Shown here: piece after piece, positions 1-10,400 of the stretch
How positions within the stretch are numbered: position 1 is the first letter of the stretch
Layout: each line of letters starts with the position of its first letter
Notes under the pieces: model-generated
Told to the model about the DNA's origin: nothing
What the model saw: only the letters and a program-made list of their open reading frames with translations
Database searches by the model: none
Translations under genes and position numbers: made by a program
Assembly (NCBI RefSeq): GCF_039523795.1
Contig: NZ_BAAAFZ010000028.1
Location: 1-64,000 of the forward strand
DNA length: 64,000 nucleotides
Source: Craurococcus roseus
Lineage (GTDB): Bacteria; Pseudomonadota; Alphaproteobacteria; Acetobacterales; Acetobacteraceae
Reading direction: 5' to 3'

Positions 1-1199
1 GCGGTGGCCGGCGTGGAAGCGGCAGGCGCGGACGGCGCGGCCTGGACCGGCGCGGCGACGGGGCGCGGGGCCGTGGGCGTCGTGAGGGCGGCGGGCGTCA
101 CCGGCGGCGGCGCGGCGTTGCCGGGGGCGCGGAAGGGGACGAATCCGGCGGCGACGGGACGGGGCGGGGACGCGGCGTCCGAGGTGGAGGCGCGGCCGCC
201 GAGGTCTTCGAGGCGCGGCAGCAGCGCCTTTTCCTTGCCGGTGGAGACCTGGTAGGCCCAGCCGCGCCAGCGGGCGTTCAGCCGCTCGGCCTCGGCGCCC
301 ACGCCGTTGCCGGTGCCTTCGGCGCGCAGGCGGAGCCACAGCTTGTCACCGTCCTTGAAGGTGGCGGCCACGATCGCCATGCCCTCGGACAGCACGAAGC
401 GGGTTTCGCCCAAGGCTTCGCCGAGCCGTTCGCCTTCGGGCTTCACCTCGAGGAAGGTGACGAACTCCAGCGTGCGGGCGACCTCGTCCAGCGCCCCCTC
501 GTCCTTGGCCTGGAAGCCGGCCGGGGCGGCCAGGGCGAGCTTCGCTTCGGCGGTCTCCTCGCGCGCCAGCACCAGCTCGGGCTCGTTGGCGCGGCGCACG
601 GTCACCTCGCGGACGCGCGCTGCGGGCAGGTTGACCACGTCGCGGTCGAGCCAGAGCCGCGGGTCGGCGTCCACCGGCAACCGGCCTTCGGCGAGCCAGG
701 ACTGCGCCTCCGCCGGGCGGCGGACGTAGGCGCTCTCGGGCAGGTTGCCCTGGGTGCGGACGCGGCGGCGGCCGACCACCAGCTCGGCGACCTGGGCGCC
801 GTTGGTGTCCTGCACGCGGAGCAGCAGGCCGGAGCTTCCCGGCTTGGACGGGTCGTCCACGCCCAGGCGCTCGTGCAGGGCGGGGTCGGCGGTGCGGGGT
901 TCGAGCAGCCGCATCTCGGTCAGCCCGACCAGCAACTCGCGCACCCGTTCGGGCCGGACGGGGTAGCCGCCGCCGGCGTCGGCGACGACCCAGGTGCTGC
1001 CCCTGCGCTCGAGCACCAGCTTGCCGTCGTGCTTGCTGATCTCGATCCGTGAGGCGCCCTGGAGGCGGGACGCGAGGCCTTTGAAGGCGAGCGCGCCGGC
1101 GTCGGCGGGCGCTTCCGGGTTGCCGGGCGAGAGCAGCAGCGCCGACACGATCGAGAAGGCGGCGGCGCCGCCGAGGATGACCAGGGTTCGCTGTTTCAT
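1..1199 (-). CDS. DUF4340 domain-containing protein, C-terminus cut by window edge
   Basis: Last visible gene of a four-gene minus-strand ABC operon. About 399 residues are in the window and no stop is reached, so the end lies beyond position 1. The start is ATG at 1199, 15 bases after the stop of the GldG-like gene. Residues about 5-24 form one hydrophobic segment (LVILGGAAAFSIVSALLL), a probable signal anchor. The rest is a soluble, repeated beta-rich region with WVV, YPV and LRL blocks typical of DUF4340. The tail becomes very rich in Ala, Pro and Thr. In other bacteria DUF4340 proteins sit next to GldG-like proteins and gliding-type ABC transporters, as here, and their biochemical role is unknown. 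Identification is by family pattern and context. Confidence 0.8.
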   Translation of the reverse strand, partial: MKQRTLVILGGAAAFSIVSALLLSPGNPEAPADAGALAFKGLASRLQGASRIEISKHDGKLVLERRGSTWVVADAGGGYPVRPERVRELLVGLTEMRLLEPRTADPALHERLGVDDPSKPGSSGLLLRVQDTNGAQVAELVVGRRRVRTQGNLPESAYVRRPAEAQSWLAEGRLPVDADPRLWLDRDVVNLPAARVREVTVRRANEPELVLAREETAEAKLALAAPAGFQAKDEGALDEVARTLEFVTFLEVKPEGERLGEALGETRFVLSEGMAIVAATFKDGDKLWLRLRAEGTGNGVGAEAERLNARWRGWAYQVSTGKEKALLPRLEDLGGRASTSDAASPPRPVAAGFVPFRAPGNAAPPPVTPAALTTPTAPRPVAAPVQAAPSAPAASTPAT

Positions 1200-1214
1200 T
1201 CGGACAAACTCCGG

Positions 1215-3197
1215 TCAGGCGGGCGTCGCGGCGGCGGCGCGGGCGCGCCGGCGGGCGCGCAGCAGCGCCAGGCCGAGGGCGAAGGCGACCAGCAGCGTCG
1301 GGACCAAGGCGATGTTGGCGAAGCGGATGTTGCGCTCCAGCCCTTCGATGTCGCGGCGGAGTTCGAGCTGCACGTTGCGCAGCTCGCCCCGGGTGCGCTG
1401 GATTTCGGCGCGGGCCGCGTCGATCTCGGCGCGCTGCTCCGGCGTGATGACCGGCTGGGCGCGCTCCCCCGCGGCGGCCGAGGCCGGCGTGGCGCCGCCG
1501 CGCAGCTCGCGCAGCCGCGCTTCGGTACGCTCCAGGCGCTCCTGGAGGGCGCGCTCCGTCTGCCGGAACTTGGCGTCGGCGTCGCGCCGGACCTCCTCGA
1601 TCAGCTCGAAGGGGCGGGACGCGTCGCCGCGCGAGCGGAGCGAGATCAGCGCGTCGCTGCCGCTGAGCGTGTCGAGCAGGTTCACCACCAGGGAGCCGTT
1701 GCCGCTGAAGGGCGTCGTCACCTGCTGGCCGAAGAAGTCCTGCACGCGGACCCAGAAGCGGTCTTCCAAGAGGTCGGTGTCGTTGGCGACGACGACGTTG
1801 GCCGGGCCTTCGGAGCGGGCGCGGTGCTCGGGGAAGCCTTCGATGCGGGTCTGGCCTTCCGGCAGGGCGGGCGGGCCGTCCGGGAAGGCGGAGGAAAGGT
1901 GGCCGCGGACGCGCGCGGCCAGCACGCGCCGCTGCCCGTCGGCTTTGAATTCGGACAAGAGGCGGGACGGGTTCGGGTCCTGGCGGACGCGCGCGGCGTC
2001 CACCGTCATGGACTGGGGCGAGCTGGTGAGCAGGGGCACGAAGTCCACCTGGGCGCCGGCCCGCTTCCGGACCTCGCCGGCGGAGGCGAGCGTCACCTGG
2101 TCGAGCTGGGCCAGGGCCACCTCGGAGCGGTTCAGGCCCTCGCCCTGGAGGTTGAACCACGCCGCGTAGTCCACCGCCTGCACCCGGTCGCCCGGGTTGG
2201 CGCGCACGCGCCAGGCGCCCCGGACGTCCAGTACCACCTTGTCGGACGGCGCCTCGACGCCCCAGGCGTTCAGCAGCTTGTCGAGCGAGGAGGCGGTCCC
2301 CGCCGGCGACGGGCCGGCCATGCTCGGGCGGGCGGCCTGCGACTCGGAGTGCGGGTCCACCAGCAGCAGCAGCTTGCCGCCGCGCATGACGAACTGGTCG
2401 ATGGCGTATTGGGCGCTTTCGGACAAATCCTGCGGGTGGGCGACCAGGAGCACCTGGACGTCCGGGTCGATGGCCTGGGCGTCGGTCGCCACGTCCTTCA
2501 CGGTGAAGAACTGGCGGATCTGGGTCATCGCCACCGCGGGCTGACCGAACTGCGACGATTGCCGCATCATCATGGCGCGCGGGTCGCCGTTCAGCGGCAG
2601 GGGCGACATCACGCCGATCACCGGGCGGCGCGGATTGGACAATTCGTGGACCAGGCGCGTCAGGTCGTATTCCAGGAAGCGCTCGCGCTCCGGCTGGAAG
2701 AACGGGATGGTGCGCTCGTCGTCCACCATGTTGACGGCGGCCAGGCCGAAGTAGACCTGCTCGCCGGACTGGTCGATCGGCACGCCTTGCAGGCCGTAGG
2801 CGAGGGCGCGGTCCTCGGTTTCCGAGAAGGGCTCGGGGTCGAGGATCTCCAGGCGCAGCTTGCCCTTGGAGCGCGCCGCGTACTCCGCCAGCAACTCCCG
2901 CACGCGGTCGGCGTGGGCGCCGTAGGAAGGCACCGCGGCGCCGAGCTTGCGGGAGTAGAAGAGGCGAAGGGTGATCGGGTCCTTGAGCCCGGCCAGCACC
3001 TGCTCGGTGCCGCCGGCCAGGGTGTAGAGGTCCTGGGAGGTGAGGTCGACGCGGACGCGGGGCGCCACCCGGTCGGCCAGCATGTTGACGCCGACCGCGA
3101 GGCCGGCGGCGGCGGTCACGCCCAGCGCGGAGGCGGCGAGGCGCTTCCGGCCGGAATGCTCGACGACCTTCTTCTTAGCCTTGGTCTTGCCGGCCAT
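1215..3197 (-). CDS. GldG-like auxiliary component of Gld-type ABC transporter
   Basis: A 660-residue membrane-anchored protein of the GldG / DUF7088 type (ABC-type uncharacterised transport system, auxiliary component). The N-terminus is basic, with a membrane segment at about 20-38. A large extracytoplasmic domain follows, starting with the family hallmark VDLTSQDLYTLA and carrying IRLFYS- and LLLLVDP-like strands. A Glu/Arg-rich coiled coil spans about 545-615 and a second membrane segment about 630-650 is followed by a poly-Arg tail. It lies between the permease (6 bases upstream) and DUF4340 (15 bases downstream), so the four genes are probably one transcript. In Bacteroidetes GldG works with GldA and GldF in gliding and secretion. 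Nothing here suggests gliding, so a role in envelope export is inference only. Confidence 0.85.
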   Translation of the reverse strand: MAGKTKAKKKVVEHSGRKRLAASALGVTAAAGLAVGVNMLADRVAPRVRVDLTSQDLYTLAGGTEQVLAGLKDPITLRLFYSRKLGAAVPSYGAHADRVRELLAEYAARSKGKLRLEILDPEPFSETEDRALAYGLQGVPIDQSGEQVYFGLAAVNMVDDERTIPFFQPERERFLEYDLTRLVHELSNPRRPVIGVMSPLPLNGDPRAMMMRQSSQFGQPAVAMTQIRQFFTVKDVATDAQAIDPDVQVLLVAHPQDLSESAQYAIDQFVMRGGKLLLLVDPHSESQAARPSMAGPSPAGTASSLDKLLNAWGVEAPSDKVVLDVRGAWRVRANPGDRVQAVDYAAWFNLQGEGLNRSEVALAQLDQVTLASAGEVRKRAGAQVDFVPLLTSSPQSMTVDAARVRQDPNPSRLLSEFKADGQRRVLAARVRGHLSSAFPDGPPALPEGQTRIEGFPEHRARSEGPANVVVANDTDLLEDRFWVRVQDFFGQQVTTPFSGNGSLVVNLLDTLSGSDALISLRSRGDASRPFELIEEVRRDADAKFRQTERALQERLERTEARLRELRGGATPASAAAGERAQPVITPEQRAEIDAARAEIQRTRGELRNVQLELRRDIEGLERNIRFANIALVPTLLVAFALGLALLRARRRARAAAATPA

Positions 3198-3203
3198 GGG
3201 GGC

Positions 3204-4040
3204 TCAATCCGCCTTGCGGTGGTCGAGGACGACCACGTTCACGAACAGGAAGAAGGCGATCAGGCTTCCGAAGAAGACCAGGTCGCGGAGCGCGACCACG
3301 CCGCGGACGAAGCCGTTGAAGCGCTCGAACACCGAGATGGACCGCGCCGCCTCCGCGAGCAGCGGCGTGCGGGAGGACAGGAACTCGGTGACGACAGGGG
3401 TGCCGGACACCGCGAACACGAAGCAGACCACCACGGCGAGCACGAAGGCGATCACCTGGTTGCGGGTGAGGGCCGAGACCGCCGCGCCCATCGCCAGGAA
3501 GGCGCCGGCCACGAGGAGCGCGCCGACGTATCCGGACAAAATCACCCCGTTCTCGGGCGAGCCCAGGAGGTTGACCGTGACCCAGAGGGGGAAGGTCAGC
3601 GCGACCGCGATGGAGCAGAAGGCCCAGGCGGCGAGGAACTTGCCCAGCGCCGCCTGCCAGGTGGCGATCGGCAGGGTCAGCAGCAGCTCGATGGTGCCGG
3701 AGCGGCGCTCCTCGGCCCAGAGGCGCATGGTGAGCGCGGGGACGAAGAAGAGGAGCAGCCAGGGGACGAAGGTGAAGAAGGCTACGAGGTCGGCCTGGCC
3801 GCGGGCGAAGAAGTTGCCGAGGCCGAAGGTCAGCACGCCGGCGAGCGCCAGGAACACCACGATGAACACCGTGGCGACCGGGGTGGCGAAGTACGCCGCC
3901 AGTTCGCGCCGGGCCACGACCAGGGCCGGGCGAAGGTCGATGGAAGGGAGGCGTTCCCGCAGGGAGACCTTCGGCGCCGCGGGCTTGGCGAAGGAGGGCG
4001 GCGGGGCGAAGTCGGGCGGGGAGTCGGCGGTTGCGGCCAT
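3204..4040 (-). CDS. ABC transporter permease (GldF-like, ABC-2 type)
   Basis: A 278-residue integral membrane protein. The first 40 residues are a Pro/Ala-rich cytoplasmic leader. About six hydrophobic segments follow (for example LLLFFVPALTMRLWAEERRS, then the type-2 permease loop GTIELLLTLPI). That loop, with the preceding EERRSGT, is the hallmark of NosY/GldF-like ABC-2 permeases that contact the ATPase. The ATG at 4040 lies 2 bases after the ATPase stop, so the two are almost certainly translated together. With the ATPase and the two auxiliary proteins it would form the membrane core of a Gld-type exporter. The substrate is unknown. Confidence 0.88.
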   Translation of the reverse strand: MAATADSPPDFAPPPSFAKPAAPKVSLRERLPSIDLRPALVVARRELAAYFATPVATVFIVVFLALAGVLTFGLGNFFARGQADLVAFFTFVPWLLLFFVPALTMRLWAEERRSGTIELLLTLPIATWQAALGKFLAAWAFCSIAVALTFPLWVTVNLLGSPENGVILSGYVGALLVAGAFLAMGAAVSALTRNQVIAFVLAVVVCFVFAVSGTPVVTEFLSSRTPLLAEAARSISVFERFNGFVRGVVALRDLVFFGSLIAFFLFVNVVVLDHRKAD

Positions 4041-4042
4041 CG

Positions 4043-4777
4043 TCAGAACCCAAAGGCCGGGATGTTGAGGGTAAGGTCGCGGAAGAACTCGTCGAGCGTC
4101 TGCCCGGTGCCTTCCAGCTCCCTCGGCGTGGCGTCCACGATCAGGTGCCCGCGGGCGATGATGATCGCGCGGGAGCAGACCGCCGACACCTCTTCCAGGA
4201 TGTGCGTCGAGATGATGATGGCCTTCTCCGGGGCGAGGCGGCGGATCAGCTCGCGGACCTCGTGCTTCTGGTTGGGGTCGAGGCCGTCGGTCGGCTCGTC
4301 CAGCACCAGGGCGGGCGGGTCGTGCAGCAGGGCCTGGGCCAAGCCGACGCGGCGCTTGAAGCCTTTGGACAAAATCTCGATCGGCTGCAACCGGACCGCT
4401 TCCAGGTCGGCGAGCTTCATCGCGTGGGAAACGCGCTCGGCCGCTTCCACCCCGCGGTAGCCGCGGACGCGGGCGGTGAAGCCGAGGAAGCCCTCGACGG
4501 TCATCTCGGGGTAGCAGGGGGCGCCTTCCGGCAGGAAGCCGAGCTTGCGCTTGGCCTCGATGGGGCGCTCCACCACATCGGCGCCGCAGATGCGGGCGGT
4601 GCCGGAGGTGGGCATCAGGAAGCCGGCGAGCATCCGCATGGTGGTGGACTTGCCCGCCCCGTTCGGGCCGAGGAAGCCCAGCACCTCGCCCTTTTTCAGG
4701 GTGAAGGTGACGTCGTTCACCACCGTCGTGTCGCCGAACTTCTTGGTCAGGCGGTCGATCTCGATCAGCGCGGCCAC
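4043..4777 (-). CDS. ABC transporter ATP-binding protein (GldA-like)
   Basis: A 244-residue cytoplasmic ATPase, first gene of the operon. Walker A is GPNGAGKS (37-44), the Q-loop region is FLPEGAPCYP, the signature is the altered LSKGF (136-140) and Walker B is LVLDEP (157-162), followed by DGLDPNQ. A switch His is seen in ISTHILEE. The start codon is GTG at 4777, with a purine-rich stretch (GAGGGGTGAGGT) just upstream. It pairs with the permease 2 bases downstream. The ABC family assignment is firm. Gld-type is inferred from the GldG-like partner. Confidence 0.92.
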   Translation of the reverse strand: MAALIEIDRLTKKFGDTTVVNDVTFTLKKGEVLGFLGPNGAGKSTTMRMLAGFLMPTSGTARICGADVVERPIEAKRKLGFLPEGAPCYPEMTVEGFLGFTARVRGYRGVEAAERVSHAMKLADLEAVRLQPIEILSKGFKRRVGLAQALLHDPPALVLDEPTDGLDPNQKHEVRELIRRLAPEKAIIISTHILEEVSAVCSRAIIIARGHLIVDATPRELEGTGQTLDEFFRDLTLNIPAFGF

Positions 4778-4809
4778 ACCTCACCCCTCACTGCCCGACG
4801 CACGTATCC

Positions 4810-4838
4810 GGATAGACAATAATGCGTGAACTTGGCAA
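4810..4838 (-). promoter_or_regulatory. candidate sigma-70 type promoter for the ABC operon
   Basis: On the minus strand TTGCCA (4838-4833) is followed after 17 bases by CTATCC (4815-4810), in an A+T-richer patch in the short gap between recG and the ABC operon. The -10 element would lie about 33 bases before the GTG start. It resembles the loose alphaproteobacterial TTGAC / CTATAT pattern. It was seen by eye only. Confidence 0.4.
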
Positions 4839-4846
4839 GCACTCCT

Positions 4847-7039
4847 TCAACCTGCGTCGAGGGTTCGTATCGTTTCCGGGCCTTCGAAGAGATCGAGCAA
4901 CACCCTGGCCACCCGGCCCCGGTCGCCCTGGAGGGCCGGGTCCTTCTCGGTGAGCAGGGCGGCGTCGCGGTGGGCGATTGCGATGAGGCGGTCCTGCGCC
5001 TCGGCTTCCTTCAGTCCGAGGCGGAACACGGGGGCGCCGGATTGGCGGGTGCCGAGCGCCTCGCCGCCGCCGCGGAGGCGGAAGTCGGCGTCGGCGATGG
5101 CGAAGCCGTCCTCGGTATCGCGGAGGATCACCAACCGCTCGCGGGAGGCGAGGCCGAGGCCCTCGTCGTAGAGGAGCATACAGTAAGAGGCTTCGCCGCC
5201 GCGGCCCACCCGGCCGCGCAACTGGTGCAGTTGCGACAGGCCGAAGCGCTCGGCGCGCTCGATCACCATGACGGTGGCCTCCGGCACGTCCACGCCGACC
5301 TCGATCACCGTGGTCGCCACCAGGAGGCGGGTGCGGCCGGCGGCGAAGTCGCGCAGCGCCCGTTCGCGGAGGTCGGTGTCCATGCGGCCGTGCGCCAAGC
5401 CGACCAGGGCGCCGAAGCGTTGTTCCAGTTCGGCGAAGCGGGTTTCGGCGGCGGCGATGTCGGTGGCCTCGCTTTCCGTGACCTGGGGGCAGACCCAGAA
5501 GACGCGGGCGCCGCGGTCGAGCGCCCGGGCGATGCCGGCCACCACGTCCGGGAGTTGGCGCATCCCGTGGAGCGAGGTGGCGATGGGGCGGCGGCCGGCC
5601 GGCTTCTCCGTCAGGCGGCTCACCGCCATCTCGCCCCATTGGGTGAGGAGCAGGGTGCGGGGGATGGGGGTGGCCGTCATCACCAGCATGTCGGCGCCGC
5701 CCTGGCGGGTCTCCGACTCGCCGCCGTCCGCCTCGGCGCCCTTGCCGGCCAGCATGAGGCGCTGGGCGACGCCGAAGCGGTGCTGCTCGTCCACCACGGC
5801 GAGGCCGAGGTCGCGGAAGCGCACGCCCTCCTGGAACAGGGCGTGGGTGCCGACCGCGACCTGGATGGAGCCCTCCGCCAGCCCGGCCAGCACCCGGCGC
5901 CTCTGCGTGCCCTTCACGCTGCCGGCCAGCAGCTCCACCCGGACGCCGGCGGGGTGGCAGAGATGGACGAGGGTGCGGAGGTGCTGGCGGGCGAGCACCT
6001 CGGTCGGCGCCATCAGCGCGGCTTGGGTTCCGGCCTCGACGGCCCGGAGCATGGCCAGGGCCGCCACCAGGGTCTTGCCGGAGCCGACGTCGCCCTGGAG
6101 CAGGCGGAGCATCCGGCTCGGCGCGGCGAGGTCGGCGTCGATCTCGGCCAGGGCTTGTTCTTGGCCGCGGGTGAGGGGGTGGCCGAAGGCGGCGAGCGCC
6201 TTGTTCCGCAGGCGGTCGTCGCCGACCAGGCTGCGGCCGGGGCGTTCGCGCTGGCGGCGGCGGACCAGGGCGAGGGCGATCTGCTTGGACAGCACCTCGT
6301 CGTAGGCGAGGCGGGCGTGGGTGTCGGGCGGGGGCGGCGCCTCGGCCGGAGCCTGGACCATGCGGAGCGCCTCGGAAAAGGCGGGCCAGCCTTCGCGGCG
6401 GAGGAGGTGCGGGTCCTGCCATTCCGGGAAGTCGGGCAGGCGTTCCAGCGCCGCGGCCATGGCCTTCGCAACCTGGGACAGGCGCAGGTCCTTCACCAGG
6501 GGCCAGACCGGCTCCAGGGAGGGCAGGCCGACCGCGGCCGGGGCGGAGAGGGGGTTCAGCATGGAGAAGGCGCCGGCCTCGGCCTTCACCTTGCCGGCGA
6601 AGACCCGCTCGGTGCCGGGGGGCATCTGGCGGGCCAGCCATTCCACCCGGCCGTTGATGTAGCGGAGCAGGAGGCGTTCCCCGGCCGCTTCGGTCCGGAC
6701 CTCGGCGTAGGGGCGGCCGGATTTGGAGCGGGCGGCGCGGAGCGACAGCACCCGGGCGCGCAGCACCACCTCCTGCTCCTCCGGCGCGTCGGCGGGGGAG
6801 GTGACGGCCAGGCGGCTGGCGTAGCGCTCCGGCAGGTGGAACAGCAGGTCCAGCACCCGGTCGCCGCCCACCGCGTCCCGCAGGCGCTTGGCCAGGGCCG
6901 GGCCGACGCCGGGGAGTGCGGCGAGCGGGGCCGACAGGGCGGAAACGGCCGCGGCGGTCGGCGGCTTCGGCGCCGCCGGGGGCGGCGCGGCCGCGGTGCC
7001 CGGCGATTCGCGCGAGAACAGGTCCGGCGCGGCGGTCAC
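4847..7039 (-). CDS. recG: ATP-dependent DNA helicase RecG
   Basis: Branch-migration helicase that regresses stalled forks and processes Holliday junctions. About 730 residues from the chosen GTG at 7039. The N-terminal wedge/OB region contains LPGVGPALAKRL and LLFHLPERY. The helicase core has Walker A GDVGSGKT (about 313), a DEQH box (about 414, VVDEQHRFGV), TATPIPRT and the C-terminal QLRGRVGRG motif. The frame stays open upstream into the divergent sdhE gene, but an upstream start would add sequence not seen in RecG, so I used the GTG that precedes the Pro/Ala-rich leader. The recG versus sdhE-mfd divergence is a common alphaproteobacterial arrangement. Confidence 0.95.
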   Translation of the reverse strand: MTAAPDLFSRESPGTAAAPPPAAPKPPTAAAVSALSAPLAALPGVGPALAKRLRDAVGGDRVLDLLFHLPERYASRLAVTSPADAPEEQEVVLRARVLSLRAARSKSGRPYAEVRTEAAGERLLLRYINGRVEWLARQMPPGTERVFAGKVKAEAGAFSMLNPLSAPAAVGLPSLEPVWPLVKDLRLSQVAKAMAAALERLPDFPEWQDPHLLRREGWPAFSEALRMVQAPAEAPPPPDTHARLAYDEVLSKQIALALVRRRQRERPGRSLVGDDRLRNKALAAFGHPLTRGQEQALAEIDADLAAPSRMLRLLQGDVGSGKTLVAALAMLRAVEAGTQAALMAPTEVLARQHLRTLVHLCHPAGVRVELLAGSVKGTQRRRVLAGLAEGSIQVAVGTHALFQEGVRFRDLGLAVVDEQHRFGVAQRLMLAGKGAEADGGESETRQGGADMLVMTATPIPRTLLLTQWGEMAVSRLTEKPAGRRPIATSLHGMRQLPDVVAGIARALDRGARVFWVCPQVTESEATDIAAAETRFAELEQRFGALVGLAHGRMDTDLRERALRDFAAGRTRLLVATTVIEVGVDVPEATVMVIERAERFGLSQLHQLRGRVGRGGEASYCMLLYDEGLGLASRERLVILRDTEDGFAIADADFRLRGGGEALGTRQSGAPVFRLGLKEAEAQDRLIAIAHRDAALLTEKDPALQGDRGRVARVLLDLFEGPETIRTLDAG

Positions 7040-7120
7040 GCGAACCCCCGGCGGTGCGCCGCGCTTCGGGCTGACACGAGTCCCATGGGGCCCTATATGC
7101 CAGCCGCCGTGCCGAGCGAC

Positions 7121-7435
7121 ATGCCCCCCGACAACGCCGACGCGCCGGAACTCGACCCGCGCCGCCGCCGCCTGCTGTTCCGCGCCTGCCACCGCGGCAC
7201 CAAGGAGGCCGACCTGATGATAGGCGGCTTCGTGACTCGGCACATCGCCGCCTTTTCGGAGGCGGAGCTGGCCGAGGTCGAGTCGGTGCTGGAACTGCCG
7301 GACGTGGACCTTTCGGATTGGCTTTCCGGCCGCCGGGAGCCGCCGCCCCACCTCCGGACGCCCATGCTGGAGCGGATGGCCATCGAATGCGGCCAGCCCG
7401 GGGCCGGGCTGCCGCCGGAGCTCCGCCGGCCGTGA
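7121..7435 (+). CDS. sdhE: FAD assembly factor SdhE (succinate dehydrogenase flavinylation)
   Basis: A small (about 104 residues) cytosolic factor that promotes covalent FAD attachment to SdhA. The body has the family core LDPRRRRLLF, then the conserved RGTKE (RGxxE) motif, and ends in LPDVDLSDWLSGRREPP, as in alphaproteobacterial SdhE/Sdh5 proteins. In-frame ATGs at 7085 and 7097 could extend it. None of the three has a strong ribosome binding site, and 7121 gives the length closest to the family. Its stop overlaps the GTG start of mfd (GTGA), so the two are probably coupled. Confidence 0.88.
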   Translation: MPPDNADAPELDPRRRRLLFRACHRGTKEADLMIGGFVTRHIAAFSEAELAEVESVLELPDVDLSDWLSGRREPPPHLRTPMLERMAIECGQPGAGLPPELRRP

Positions 7436-10400
7436 ACGACATGGTGCAGACGCGCCCCGCCCACGGCCTCGCCGTGCACGGGGCGCCGGAGGGCTTCGAC
7501 GCGCTGCTGCTGGCGCGGCGCCGGGCGGAAACGGACGCGCCCGTGGTCCACGTCTGCCGCGACGACGCGCGCATGGCGCGGATGGCGGAGGCGCTGGGCT
7601 TCTTCGCGCCCGGCGTGGAGGTGCTGCGCTTCCCGGCCTGGGACTGCCTGCCCTACGACCGCGTGTCGCCCAACCCGGAGATCGTGGCCGAGCGACTTTC
7701 CACCCTGACCAGGCTCTTGGAGCGCGGGAGCCGCCCGCGCGTCCTCGTCACCACCGTCAACGCGCTGGTGCAGCGGGTGCCGCCGCGCGCGGTGTTCGAC
7801 GGCTCGGTGATGGAGCTGAAGCGCGGCGGGCGGGTGCGGCCGGAGAAGCTGGCCGAGTTCCTGGAGGCCAACGGCTACAACCGCACCGGCACGGTGATGG
7901 AGCCGGGCGAGTACGCGCTGCGCGGCGGCATCGTGGACCTGTTCCCGGCCGGCGAGCCCGATCCCGTGCGCCTCGACCTGTTCGGCGACGAGATCGAGTC
8001 CATGCGCCGCTTCGACACCGGCACGCAGCGCAGCGGCGAGGCGCTGGAACGCCTGTGCCTGCGGCCGGTGGGCGAGGTGTTCCTGGACAAGGAGTCCATC
8101 GCCCGGTTCCGCGGCGCGTGGCGCGAGCTGTTCGGCGCCGCGGCGGCGGAGGACCCGCTCTACGTCTCGGTCAGCGCCGGGCGGCGGCATCCCGGCATGG
8201 AGCATTGGGCGGGGCTGTTCCACGAGCGGATGGAGACGCTGCTCGACTACCTGCCGGGCGCCTCGGTTTCGCTCGACCACCAGGGCGAGGACGTGCTGGC
8301 GGCGCGGCTGGAGATGATCGCGGACCACTACCAGGCGCGGCGCGCGCCGGTCCGCACGCACGAGGGCGAGGTGCCCTACCGGCCGGCGCCCCCGAACTCG
8401 CTCTACCTCGACAAACGCGGCTGGGAGCGGATGCTCGCCGGCGGGCCGCTGCTGCGCTTCCTGCCCTTCGCCAAGCCGGACGGCGCCGAGGGCGTGGAGG
8501 CCGGCGGGCGGCCGGGGCGGCTGTTCGCCGAGGCCCGGGCCGCCGGGCAGAACGTGTTCGCCGCCTTCGCCGAGTACGCGGACGCGATGGTCAAGGCCGG
8601 GCGGAAGCCGCTGGTCGCCGCGTGGACGCGCGGCTCGCGCGAGCGGATCGGCAACCTGCTCCGGGAGAACCGGCTGGCGACCGCGACCGTGGAGGACGCG
8701 ACTGGATTGCGCGCCATGCCGGCCGGCGCGGTGGCGCTGGCGGTGCTCGGTGTCGAGCGCGGCTTCCTGGCGCCGGCGGAGGCGACCGGGGCGGGCTTCG
8801 GCCTCGCCGTGGTGGGCGAACAGGACCTGCTCGGCGAGCGCATCGCGCGCCCGCCGCGCCGGCGGCGCAGCGCCTCCCAATTCATCGCCGACGTCACCGG
8901 CATCGAGCAGGGCGACCTGGTGGTCCACCAGGACCACGGCATCGCGCGCTACGACGGCATCGAGACCATCACGGTCGGCGGGGCGCCGCACGACTGCCTG
9001 CGGCTCATCTACGACGGCGGGGACAAGCTGTTCCTCCCGGTCGAGAACATCGAGGTGCTGTCGCGCTTCGGCAGCGAGGCGCAGGGCGTGGCCCTCGACA
9101 AGCTGGGCGGCGCGAGCTGGCAGAACCGCAAGGCCAAGGCCAAGCAGCGCATCCAGGACATGGCGGCGCAGCTCATCCGCGTGGCCGCCGAGCGCAAGGT
9201 GAAGGATGGCGTCACCGCCATCCCGCCGGAGGGCGCCTGGGACGAGTTCTGCGCCCGCTTCCCCTTCGCCGAGACCGACGACCAGCAGCGGGCCATCGCC
9301 GACGTGCTGGAGGACCTTTCCTCCGGCCGGCCGATGGACCGGCTGATCTGCGGCGACGTGGGCTTCGGCAAGACCGAGGTGGCGCTGCGCGCGGCCTTCG
9401 CGGTGGCGATGAGCGGGGCGCAGGTGGCGGTGGTGGTGCCGACCACGCTGCTCGCGCGGCAGCACTTCCGCGTCTTCGCCACGAGATTCGAAGGACTGCC
9501 GGTCAAGGTGGCGCAGCTCTCGCGCATGGTGCCGCCGAAGGAGGCGGCCAAGGTGCGGGAGGGGATCAAGGACGGCTCGGTCAACATCGTGGTCGGCACC
9601 CACGCGCTGCTGGCGAAGGGCGTCGAGTTCGCGGAGCTGGGCCTGCTCGTGATCGACGAGGAGCAGCACTTCGGCGTGGCGCACAAGGAGCGGCTGAAGC
9701 AGCTCCGCACCGACGTCCACGTGCTGACGCTGACCGCGACGCCGATCCCGCGCACGCTGCAACTGGCGCTGACCGGCGTGCGGGAGATGAGCGTCATCGC
9801 CACGCCGCCGGTGGACCGCTTGGCGGTGCGCACCTTCATCATGCCGTGGGACGGGGTGGTGCTGCGCGAGGCTATCCAGCGCGAGCGCTTCCGAGGCGGC
9901 CAGGTGTTCTGCGTGGTGCCGCGGCTGGAGGACATGCCCAAGGTCTCGGCGCGGCTGCGCGAGATCGTGCCCGAGGCGCGGATCGTGGAGGCGCACGGGC
10001 GGCTCTCCGCGACCGAGCTGGAACGGGTGATGACCGAGTTCGGCGACGGCAAGCACGACATCCTGCTGTCCACCAACATCGTGGAGAGCGGGCTCGACAT
10101 GCCGGCGGTGAACACGCTGCTGATCCACCGCGCCGACATGTTCGGCTTGGCGCAGCTCTACCAGCTCCGCGGCCGCGTCGGGCGCGGCAAGCAGCGGGGC
10201 TACGCCTTCCTCACCTGGCCGCAGGGCCAGCGCATCTCGGCGGCGGCGCAGAAGCGCCTGGAGGTGATGCAGACGCTCGACCAGCTCGGCGCCGGCTTCA
10301 CCCTGGCGTCGCACGACCTCGACATCCGCGGCGCCGGCAACCTGCTCGGCGACGAGCAGAGCGGGCAGGTGCGCGAAGTCGGCATCGAGCTGTACCAGCA

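Noticed and set aside
1824..4460. Open frame of 878 codons on the plus strand opposite the ABC operon
   Set aside because: The minus strand has Walker motifs and GldG text. The plus reading is His/Gln/Arg-rich and shadow-like.
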